Program-made: the position numbers and the translations under genes
In this document: positions 24,343 through 34,592 of the stretch, in pieces
Layout: every line of letters starts with the position of its first letter
Numbering within the stretch: position 1 is the stretch's first letter
Notes under the pieces: generated by a model
What the model was told of the DNA's origin: nothing
The model's input: only the letters and a program-made list of their open reading frames with translations
Database searches by the model: none
NCBI RefSeq assembly: GCF_905475395.1
Contig: NC_058339.1
Span: 54,507,172 to 54,571,171 of the forward strand
Length of the DNA stretch: 64,000 nucleotides
Direction of reading: 5' to 3'
From: Chrysoperla carnea
Taxonomy: Eukaryota; Arthropoda; Insecta; Neuroptera; Chrysopidae

Positions 24343-25519
24343 TGTGTGAAATAGTGGCACAATTCTAATTTAAAGATATGCAACTTCTATAATTTTAGAT
24401 TTTTGATTACAATATTTAAGCGTAAAATGCTCCCTTTTTATTAATATATCACAATTTTTATATTAAACACCAAACAAAATAATGGTGAATGCTAAAAATT
24501 TTTATTTTCACTATTTCAAAAAAATGTCATAGTTAGATCCATTAACTAAAATCAAACAAAGGATTTATGATTTTTCATTTATTTTTATACTAACGAACTT
24601 AATTTTTTCACGGACTGGACGAAAATTGTTTTTTATGACCAAAATTGTCGACAAGAGGCAAATTTAAAATAATTTTTTAAGGAGTGCAGTCTTAGGAATA
24701 AACTTCGTATCATTAAGTAAAAAATTTATAATTATTCTTTATTTATCGAGATAATAATTCCAATTAGAACTAGAAATCACTACTCTCTACTAAAATTAAG
24801 AAATCAAATAAGTCGAGGCCTTAAATCTGAAAAGGTGTTATCCAGCTGAAAAGGTGTTATCTATATGAGGCGTATAACAGAACTTTACAGATTTGATTTT
24901 AGTCAAATAATAAATTTAAATTATCGTTATTGATTTGCATAAATGAGGTGTTATTCTCTCGATAAGTAGAGTATAGATATTAATTGTCGTGTATCACGAC
25001 TTTTTTTTTTATAATAATGTTGTGGATCAAATTTTGCGCAGTTATCTTCATTTTTAAGTTTTATTTTACATACGAACATAACAGCCAAAAGATATTTAAA
25101 GAAAAAACAAAATTCCTATTTTAAAATGTTATAAAAAATGTAAATTCATGGCTTGAAAACATATTTATATTTATATAAGTTGATTATTTTGTACAAATAA
25201 TAATTAAATAGTTTATTGAAAATTTGCTATGATATTTATAATAAAAGAAAAATTCAATACATTATTATGCTTTTTTTTTAATTTTTAATATGCCCTACAA
25301 TTTAAAACTTTGGGGTATTATTTCCAGTGTATGTTCGTCACTATATTAGTACATTTTTAAGAACTTTATCTGAATTTTTCTGAAAATCAACATGGCTGCC
25401 ATGTTTATCCCATGAGCTTTTTAATTTGTTTTGAAAAACTTAAATTCAATATTTATACTGCATGTTACCCTTTAAAGATTTACTATTTGAAATTATATGA
25501 GTATTATCACTGATAATAA
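24343..25519. other. No gene recognised
   Basis: AT-rich spacer. A 13-base phrase, ctgaaaaggtgtt, is repeated at about 24828 and 24846. Confidence 0.5.
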
Positions 25520-25608
25520 ATTAGATCAATTTTTATATAAATACATATTTCGACCACTTGGTAGCCGAAATACGTATTTATATAATACAAAAATTGATCT
25601 AGGAAATT
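25520..25608. repeat. Large palindrome built from two half-copies of the hammerhead-like repeat
   Basis: A left arm containing 'tagatcaatttttatataaa' and a right arm containing 'ttatataatacaaaaattga' are imperfect inverse complements over about 40 bases. They meet at 'cgaccacttggtagccg'. The right arm is the 3' half of the repeat seen at 63736-63825, and the left arm is an inverted second half, so this is a head-to-head pair. Confidence 0.65.
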
Positions 25609-26279
25609 AGAGCAAACATCGAAATGCATTTGAGATTATTTACTAATTCATATTTTACGACTTCAAAAAAATAGTGGTTGTTTCCAAATAAAAACTTTAT
25701 TACATTTTCAAAAAATTAAAAATTACATAATTCTAAAAATATTTCGAAATGAAAAATCAATTAAAAAAATATAATATTTAACATGAAGAAATGTATCAAA
25801 AATGGTACATTTCGAACACTCACACCAGTGAGCGATTACTAGTTTAGCTAATAGGATTTGGAAGGGACTCCGCCGACAGCAATGCATTTTTTCATAATAT
25901 CTTGCCTGTCTTAAAATATATTTTAAAATGAAACAAAATTCCGGCCGGCGATACAATCATTTGCACTCATGTTTTAATTCAAAACGGATCGCAAAACAGT
26001 TAATTGGCCAAAATAATCAAAGCTCACTAATGGCTAATTGTTATGAATGCAAACAATACTGTGATTATGATATCGAAGACTATAATGGCGTTAATAAAGC
26101 TCCAAAAGAAACAGGAAAGTACAAGGGGGTAGTTTATTGAAAATTACAATCGTTCGTAATATATGAAATATATACAGCGGATCAAGTCGTGGAAACGAAA
26201 GGTAAGATAAGCAGCAACGCCACAAGTGTAGGTGATAACTTGGAACCTCAAAAATCGCTTCTATAAGATATACCCGTAC
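25609..26279. other. No gene recognised; downstream flank of the receptor gene
   Basis: Spacer just past the stop of the acetylcholine receptor gene. A 70-codon plus-strand frame at 25928-26140 has no recognisable motif and is probably fortuitous. Confidence 0.4.
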
Positions 26280-29200
26280 TTAAAATGAATACATCATGGC
26301 CAAAATAACATAAATAAAAGTGTACAAAACAAATGATAATCGATCAATAGCCGTGGCAAATGAAAGCCAATCTTGTTGATAATTCTTCTTTGTGGAACCA
26401 CTTGAAATCATTTGATGATCATCGTTTCCAAGATGTTCATCAAAAACAATCGACGAATGTTCTTTTAATTCTTCAGCATTAACTCGATGTGACATTAAAT
26501 TCTATATGGTATAAATTTGGAATATTAATACTACATAAAGAATTTAAAAAAAACCGAAGAATCTTTATGAAAAATTGACTAGGAAAATATCCCAAAATCA
26601 AGGTTTTCAATAAAAATTCTTCAAGGTGTTTTTTAGGAAATACTCACCTGACTAGATATTTGAAGACTTAATATTCGGCCTAACCAACCGGTTAGTAATT
26701 TTTTTATGAACCATGGTAAGTTAGTATTATGTTTTGTTCTTGAAATATGAAGAACAATTACCGAAATAATTGTTGAAAAGCATGCCAGGTAAAGATTATT
26801 CGTGAAAAACAAAACTGTAAATAGTAAAAATAATTTTAAAATATAGTATTCAATATTCCGTCAAGATTTTATATTCAACGAAATCCATGACTAAAATTCA
26901 TGACGTAATATAAAAAACTCAATATGACGTTTTATCCCATGTGTCTAATAATAGCTCTCGATAAATATGGCAGGGATGGCGAACCAATGGCACCTGATAC
27001 AATATTTGGCACGCCACCGGTCACAAATTTCATGAAGTCTTATATTACGAACGAACGCTATGAGTGATTCTATATCTAATATGAACGATGTAGATGTACG
27101 AAGGCAAAAATTGATTCTTCTGCGAGATTTTCTCAGTTCAAAGAATTATCGGAAAAAAGTTTATTTATGTCATTTGATAAACTGAACTTGTCCCAATTCG
27201 ATGGGTTGGAAATATTGAAGAATTTGAAACGCAGCTAATTGATTTTGCTGATTATTTTCAGAGCTGAGAAACGTTAAAGACTCGCTTAGAAACCGTTTTG
27301 ACAAATGACTCCAGTTCAGCATGCATTCTGTCAAAAGTAACATCTTAAAACCCTAATATAAATTATTTGTCATCTAATCTGCAATAACAGAAGACACACT
27401 AACTGAGATATTGCGAAATGTGTTTTTTTTGTAGTAGTAGTAAATAAAGACTTTTATTATTATTATTCCAATAATCATGAAATTAAAATTATTTGTATGT
27501 TAATGGTCTCAGTTCATTTTTTTTTTTTAAATGGCACGTTGTTGCAAAAAAAATTCGCCATCCTTGCTATATTGGGCTATGTTAATATCTTTCGCAGTAA
27601 ATTTACTCAAAACTTAATGCTATTGTCATTTTTTTTCATTTCTAAAAGTTAGTAACTCCTGGTTACTACGTTAACTTACTGACTAAAGGTGTATGAAGAC
27701 GAAGAGGAGGTATTTTATGAGTTAAATACATTAAAATTAAACAATTGATGACAGCAACACACCCATTCAGTAAAATTTTTTCACCAGCATGAGAGGGAAG
27801 CCAAAATGTGGATAGTGTCATAAAAACAATAGCTGAAAATAATACATTATTTTCAAATTAGTAAAAAGAGATTTTAATTTTGTTATGGGCTTTGTTATTT
27901 TCAGTTTAAAGTGATCTGCTTACGCTTGCGCTCTTGGTATTTACTTTAACAATAAAACAAACATAGATATGGGAAAATTATAAGGAAACCGCTCATTCAA
28001 TACTACTTAATTTCTATGCAGTATCACATTGAATTCGTGAGCAGTTAACTTTTGTGCAATATTAGCCAACCCTTTTAGGTATAAACATGATTTTTACACT
28101 TACCAAATGCGGGTGTAACAATAATGGCTCTGTACGTTGGAGAGTTTCTAACTACAGTAAAATTATAAGAAATATGAGGATATGGTTCTTCACAACACGC
28201 ATATATAATATTTTTTCGCACTTTCCGTAGTTTAGTTAGCTGCCATTCTGTATTTGATATAAGTAATTCGATCTAAAATAAATAGGTAATTAAGTATAAA
28301 TTTGATTAATTTTTTTAATATTAATTACATAAAGTGTCTTAAAAAAGTGTTTGCCAGTGACACACATTTTGAGATAATATGTACGTACCTCACTTGAATT
28401 CCCATCGGACATTTGTAAATCGATTTGATTACCATCATACGTCCATGATCCCATTTTTAATTCACATAATTGTGTGTCAAAGGGCCAATATCGAAAATTT
28501 AGATCACAAAAGACATTAAATTGTGATGGTGGTACCCAAATAACATTGCCATCATTACCAACAAGGGAATGGGTGCTGCCATAATGATCAATACTATTTC
28601 CATCGGCACCATTGTAAACAACAACATCAGGCTGCCAAATTTCATGATCGGCTAAACGAATTATTTTTACACCACCATAATCGGATGCATTCCATTTTAA
28701 TTTCTCATCCAACCATGTCTAAAATTTCATTCTACTATAAATTTTTTTTGTGAGCAAAGAAGAAATCGATTATCTTATCTTATCTTATATATTTAAACGA
28801 GCAATTCTTGTATATATATATTTGGAATCTCGGAAACGGCTCCAACGATTTTCATGAAATTTTGTATGAAGGGAATTTTGGGGGCAATAAATCGAACTAG
28901 CCACTTTTTTTTTAGAAAAAGTTCCTTTTTCTCGAAAAAAACACGATTTACCAAACAAACAAACAAAAAATTCCCAAAAAAACACGATTTACAAAAAAAA
29001 ATATATAACGTACAAAGCTCGTTCATTCAGGGGCTTTACATTAAATTAGTTATTCAATAATCTTTAATTTGGTAAAGTGTAAACAATTTAAAGCGTCAAG
29101 GGATTTGAACAAAATTTGTATTTTGACTTAGTATAAAATAAAGAATAAAACCATAAAAAACGCAATTAGCCCACGGCATATTTATGATATAATCTATGTA

Positions 29201-32200
29201 TAGAAATTTATGTCGAAAGATCGGTGTATTGACGTCATATCGTGGGGCTCTTTTAGCGCGAATTTAAAAATATTAAATTTTATTTTGGAATTCAACTTAA
29301 TTTATGTGAAAGTTAAATCTTGAAACTAAAAATTAAGACAATGCAATGTTTATGTGGAACTATATGGTTTTGATAACCTTATAGAAAACTAGAAAATTAC
29401 TTACAAATCTTGTCCAACAAAATATTGAAAATGTTGATTTGTGTTCATCAATATCGACATGTAGGACATTTAAGCCAAGATAAACTGTTGTACTTTTCGA
29501 ATGTTGTGCAGGTCTAGAAAATTTATCATAATTCTGAAGTAATGCTCTTTTTATTAAATCAGTTTCAGTAGCGTTCCAAATTGGTTTCGAACTAATATCT
29601 GTAATTGCAGGCATAGGATCTGATTGAAATTATTTATTTTCCATATAGATTGTGTAAAATTATTTTATCAAAAAAAAAAAAAAAAACTCAATAGCTCGAT
29701 ATCTTTAAAATTTTGGGAATGGTATTGGCACAAACAGAGGGTTTAAATAATTAATACCACTGTCTAGTAGAATAAAAATACGACCGCTTTTTTTTTTTTT
29801 GCATAGACGCACATAAGCGTAGTGCCCGCGATCGCATAAAAATGAACTTGCTGCAAACCGCCAATTTTTGCTGGAGCAAGATAAATGTAATAAATGTATC
29901 GAACTAATCTTGTCCAGTGTAAAAAGTTAGTTGATTATCCGATATTCACTTGTTTCAAAGTATACTGAAGCATGTATTTCCAAAAGCGTACCTATCTTTT
30001 AAATCGGGGAAAGGCAAATTAAAATTTTTTTGTCATAGATGGGGGGGGGTAAAATACAACAATATTTAAACGCAAACCCATACTTAACCAGCGAATTGTG
30101 TGTGCAGCCCAAATCAAGGGTGAGGCAGTTATTGTGGAAGGGGAGGGGGAGGGGTATACAAAAATTGAAGCAATAGGATTTTTGGTAATATCCGAAATAT
30201 AAGTCTATAAGATTTTCTGTACAAGATACAATTGGCAAAATGCGGTACACACATATTGCAAAATCAAATACTCTGGCTCCAGGTATGTGATGGAAGGAGT
30301 CTTAATAATAATATTTGTTCTCTCAGAATATTATAATAATAATCGAAAAAATTGGATTAATTTGATAATTAAATAAAAACTACAAATTAAACCATTTTAT
30401 AGTTTTGTAAAAGTCCCCTTTCATATAAGTAAGTGACACCTACTACGCCTGATGACTATCATTGGTGAATAAATAATTTTTGCATTTTTTCCTTAACTAT
30501 ATTTCATAAATTAGGCCTCAGATCGAAATTTGGTCAAGAGGTTTTTTTTAATTTTTTTTTCAGCTTATTCAGAAAGTGAAGAGGTTTATAGTAAATTATG
30601 GAACACCCTGTATACAAATTGTTTAACTTGAAAGTTACATCATTTTAAATAGTAAACCCTTTATATCGTTGGCCCTATCAGAATATCTTTTATAAATTAA
30701 CTATTCATCAAACAAAGCAATAATATTTATTGTTTTAAGTGCCTAGCTTGTATGGCTGCTATTGTTGTTTATTTACTATAATTATTCTATTAAACCAGTA
30801 AACATTTTTTTATATTTCATAATGCTAATTGGTTATCAATTCTTATTGCGAATGTGAGAGAAACAGTGGCGGCTCTAGAGTGATTTAAGTGGTGCCTCTG
30901 CACCGGTGGTACCATAGAAAACGCTGAAAAAGCAACATATTTTCCTATTTTGAGTATATTTGATAGCTTTTTGGGTTGTCCCAATTAAACAAATAAATCA
31001 TTGTTTATTGAAAGTCGGGGTGCGACAACGGCATTTCGCACCATACTTAAATCTTGCTTGGGTCCCTTGTTGGAGAGAAAGATTTTTTATGTCAGATCTG
31101 ATGGTGGAAACGCAGTGAAGAATACTTTTTGAAACATTTAAGGACGTTCATGCGTCAAAGATATAAATAGAGAAATAATATAAAATATGATAATACAATA
31201 GTTTAAATGATTCTGAATGATTTAAAGAAGAAAAATGTGCTGTTATCGAATTAATTTCGTGGAATTTTAAGTTTAAAATCTAAATCGATATTTCTCAAAA
31301 ATAATTTTCGATTTATACTATTTGTGTCACTGTTTTATTTTCCATGCTGACATTTTTTTTGTAATCAAGATTATTAGTGTTTTATTTTTATTTTTTTTAA
31401 ATAAATTATCTATCACACGAGCAAACTAGTTGAACTGTTTTCGTTGATAGTTAATATGAAGGCGGAAATATTTAATCATGGAAGCAACATGAAGATTATT
31501 ATATGAATCTTTATTGTACACACGAATTAAAAAAAAATGAACTAGTTGATGTAACGGATTTTAATTATTTTTTAGAAAAGATTATACAACGATTAATATC
31601 TTTTTACGAGATTTTAGATTTAAATGTTTTTTAATATTTTTTTCTCAATTTTTATTTTAGATGTGCTCAAATTTTTTGATTGATATTATACAGATTCTAT
31701 AAATATATAATATTTTTATATTTTATGTTTATAAATAAATCTAATATTATCTTCATTAAGCCTCAATAATACACAACAGAATTATGTCTTTGTTCTAGTA
31801 AATCTAATTTTTATAAAAAGAAAATTGTGTATTAATTATATTTTTTAGGACAATCTTTTTGTTTGCAGCTTGGCAAACGATTCATAACTGTTATTCGTAC
31901 TAGAATAATAAACCACACAAAGCATATTAATAAAATTTTTTTGTTAGAATAGCTCCAGGCCGTCAGAGTGTAATCTGTTAAATCATACATTTTCTTATTC
32001 GCCAATGCTTGCCTGCAACTGGGAAGTTCTTCGGGCGCCTATGATTGAATCAACAAAATTGCCGCGGTATTACTGACATTAAATGACTTCAGCTATCAGT
32101 AGTCGAAAATCAAACTTCAAAATTGCTTTTCATTCAATTCAAGCCAGTGGCCCAGCATAGTCTTTAATATTATTTTTATTTCAAGTTTAAAAAATCACCC

Positions 32201-34592
32201 TATATTTTCTCAAATTTAAAAAGTCAAATACTAATTCAAATTTTTTTAAAGCTATACAGTAACGAAAATATTAAAAACTTTTCGAAGACATGTAATCTTG
32301 GAATTTAATAAGCGTATTATTCATTTCAAATTATTTATATTTATTTTAATAGAAAAAAAATTGAAAATTTTATCAATATACTTTATCAATGCCCGACGCT
32401 TCCACCAAATATTATTATCTATATATGTATATAAAAGAAGAAATTGACCGACTAACTGATCGATCAACACACATCTGAAACCGCTTTCTAGAAGCATGAA
32501 ATTCTCTACACACGTTCCTTAAATGATGTAAGTGTGCACTTAGAAGGTATTTTCGGAAATTCATCCCCAATGGGTTAAAAAGGGAATGAAATTTTGTATA
32601 TAGAAAACCCATGTAAATAATTTTATAGACTAATATATATCAACGATTTCTATAATGTCATGTTACAAAGGTTTTTTAACTTTTGTGGTTAATAATATTT
32701 ACAAAAGAAAATTCTAATTATTATTCTTCTCACAAGCAGTAGTTGGGAATGCTTCTTTTTAAATTGAAAATCTGAAACTATATATTTTATCGTTGTACGA
32801 AAAATTTGAAACAATGGTTATAAAGCGTATATATAAAGTTCGAACCGGCAGAAAATGTCGAGAACAAACCATTGAAGATAGAACACAGTATAAAATAATT
32901 TTCTTACAAAATCAAATATCATAGGATAAATATTTGACACAGAACTACTAATAGTTACGGTTCTATAAAATATCTACTTCATATTTTAAGTATACCTATT
33001 CAAATTTTAAGTATCAAAATTGATATTCGAGTTTCTGTTCATAAAAACAAGTATTACTAATCAAAAAACGAAAATCAATCACTCCAGTTGTTTATATACA
33101 ATATCTGCATGTCCAGTTTAGCGGTTGTGAAAATGTTTTTATATTATTTAGTATTATATATAAAAGAATACTCATAACTGACTGACTGGCATATGAACGC
33201 ACAGCTAAAACTCTTGGGCCTAGGACCATATAAATTTGCATGTGGATTTTTTTGACACTATAGATAAACCTAAGAAAGGATTTTTGAAAATTTAACTCTT
33301 AAGGTTATAAAAAAGCGGATGAAAGTTTTTTAAATGTATCAATATAGTATAAACATTATCGAAGATAATAAATGAAAACTCTAGGATATTTCGAAATAAA
33401 TTTCGATTTTGACCCAATTTACTAGATCACTTTTTTGTATTTTATAAATACGTATTTCGACTACCAAGTAGTCATCATCAGTATGAATTAGTCATCATCA
33501 TTATTAATATAGGTTTACATTGGATACACCGATAGAAAGCTATATATGTATTATCAGCGCGTAACATGAGATGTATTTTATCTTCAAAAAAACTAGGACT
33601 CCGCATCAAAAAATTAAAACCAACGAAATTACAAGGATAAGTGATGGCAATAGTTTTTGTATTTAAAATGGTAGTAGCCCAGCGAAGCGGGTGGGTTAAC
33701 TGCTAGTTATAATACAAAAATACATAATTCAAAAAGTTCAAATATTATAACTACTTTATACCTATTTTATAAAGGAATTTGAAAAATTTATATTTTTATT
33801 ATAATTCTATTATCGAATTTAAGGTGAATTTATCCTAGTTTTTTAGTATATTTTGACTTCATAATCGCAATATTTTATGGGTAGAAGTTTAGAAGTTCGC
33901 CCGCGGGGTAGAATGTAGGTCGAGTATAATTATTACAAATAAAAACTCTTCCAAATGACGGTAAAACTTACTAACGTATTTATTCAAAAATATCTTTTTT
34001 GTGCAAAATAAAAAATAGTTTATTGTTTTTTCGACTAATTTTAAACAAAAAAATCATTTTTGCTTAGATTTTGAAAGTGCTAAAATGCTTTTTGTTTATG
34101 ACTGCAAAGAGCAATAAAAGCTTAATTTTCCGCATTACATTTGATTCTAATATCTAAAGATTTTAAAAGATATTCAAATTTAAAAATCGTAAAATTCTGT
34201 TTTTTGGCAATCTTGGTTGGGCGAAAAAAATCATAAAATTTATTTCTTTTGTTTTTTATTTTGAAAACGAAGCGTTTTGGAACATGTTTGTTTTGACGTT
34301 CCCTACAACCCCTAGAAGTTTGTCAATATTAAAAAAATTATTTTGATAAAACAATAAATTTCAGGATTTTTAGCAAATAAGAATATTTTTGAATCTCATT
34401 ATTAACTCATATCAACTGCATTAAAAATTATTCAAAAAAATTCTTATGATCTTGACTTATGTGAAAGATTTAAGAAATCATTAAATGTACAATAATAATA
34501 AATAGGTACTTACTTTCAGCAATTGTAAAAGATCCCGTAATATAAAACACAAATATTAATAATGTAATTTTAGAACAATAAAAGTAAATCAT
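26280..34592 (-). CDS. Divergent nicotinic acetylcholine receptor alpha-type subunit
   Basis: Seven exons (in order of translation) join in frame: 34514-34592, 29405-29619, 28389-28718, 28104-28272, 27680-27832, 26648-26814 and 26280-26501. They give 444 residues. Exon 1 encodes a signal peptide (MIYFYCSKITLLIFVF...). The ligand-binding domain has LLQNYDKFSRP, WQPDVVVYN (loop A), the 15-residue Cys-loop from Cys169 to Cys183 with YWPFDTQLC, GSWTYDG (loop B, Trp190) and YACCEEPYP (loop C). The adjacent Cys234-Cys235 pair marks an alpha-type subunit. Four membrane segments follow, at about 254-277, 282-302, 316-338 and 420-442. The M3-M4 loop is short, about 80 residues. The pore segment after GEK is unusual: Leu at 2', Cys at 6' and Val at 9' instead of the usual Ser/Thr, Ser/Thr and Leu. 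It is a membrane ligand-gated ion channel subunit. I cannot assign an orthologous subunit number. Confidence 0.93.
26971..27566 (+). mobile_element. hAT transposon relic in the receptor gene intron
   Basis: The left end CAGGGATGGCGAA and the inverted right end CAAGGATGGCGAA agree at 12 of 13 positions, as in hAT elements. The plus strand near 27123-27240 reads FSQFKELSEKSLFMSFDKL, and after a frame slip continues as EEFETQLIDFADYF. That resembles the transposase-derived region of the GTF2IRD2/SCAND3-like hAT group. The frame is broken by a shift and stops, so it is dead. The flanking octamers (aaatatgg / ctatattg) match only partly. It lies between the M2 and M3 exons on the opposite strand to the gene. 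Confidence 0.7.
28760..29060 (+). mobile_element. Helitron-like 5' end fragment
   Basis: The sequence starting 'tatatatttaaacgagcaat', with 'cggaaacggctccaacgatt' following, is the kind of 5' leader found in many insect Helitron-like elements. It continues with two 'aaaaacacgattta' repeats (about 28937 and 28980) and an AAAC microsatellite. No helicase is present. It lies in the intron between receptor exons 2 and 3. Confidence 0.45.
30864..31072. mobile_element. Short hAT-like MITE (209 bp) with 8-bp target duplication
   Basis: gagagaaa occurs at 30856-30863 and again at 31073-31080, directly flanking a segment that starts CAGTGGCGGCTCTAG and ends CCCTTGTTG. An exact 8-bp duplication and a CAGTGGCGG start fit hAT-type insertion. 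The two ends match each other poorly. The duplicated octamer is purine-rich, so chance identity is more likely than for a mixed octamer. Confidence 0.5.
32400..32630 (+). mobile_element. Helitron-like 5' end fragment
   Basis: The run 'tctatatatgtatataaaag', then 'ttgaccgactaactgatcg', and later 'cacacgttccttaaatgatg' and 'tcatccccaatgggttaaaa' follow the usual 5' region of insect nonautonomous Helitron-like elements. The 3' end is missing here. Confidence 0.5.
33145..33706 (+). mobile_element. Nonautonomous Helitron-like element
   Basis: The 5' part (33155-33330) has 'tatataaaagaatactcata', 'actgactgactggcatatga' and 'ctaagaaaggatttttgaaa', like the element at 32400. The 3' end reads 'cagcgaagcgggtgggttaa' and then ctgCTAGT at about 33701-33706, with a potential hairpin (ccca...tggg). 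The middle holds a hammerhead-like repeat on the minus strand, perhaps a later insertion. No Rep/helicase is encoded. Confidence 0.55.
33437..33491 (-). ncRNA. Hammerhead-ribozyme-like motif, copy 1
   Basis: On the minus strand the core CTGATGA (33475-33481) is followed by one unpaired base, then a perfect stem gactac-ttg-gtagtc, then GAAA. A short self-complementary block, atacgtat, follows. This is the layout of type I hammerheads with very short stem III, known from Penelope-like elements and retrozymes. A single extra base between the core and stem II departs from the consensus, so activity is uncertain. A near-identical copy lies at 63736-63800. Confidence 0.45.

Larger units (their letters stand above)
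29620..34513 (-). other. Receptor gene intron 1 (4.9 kb), repeat-rich
   Basis: The intron separates the signal-peptide exon from the ligand-binding domain exons. It holds the short hAT-like element at 30864-31072 and Helitron-like segments at 32400-32630 and 33145-33706. It also carries a hammerhead-like motif at 33437-33491, a G-rich run near 30040 and poly-A/T tracts near 29670 and 29790. No other gene is seen. Confidence 0.6.

Noticed and set aside
25928-26140. 70-codon frame with several cysteines near the receptor gene
   Set aside because: No recognisable domain, no splice-supported extension and no promoter evidence. Kept only as a note.
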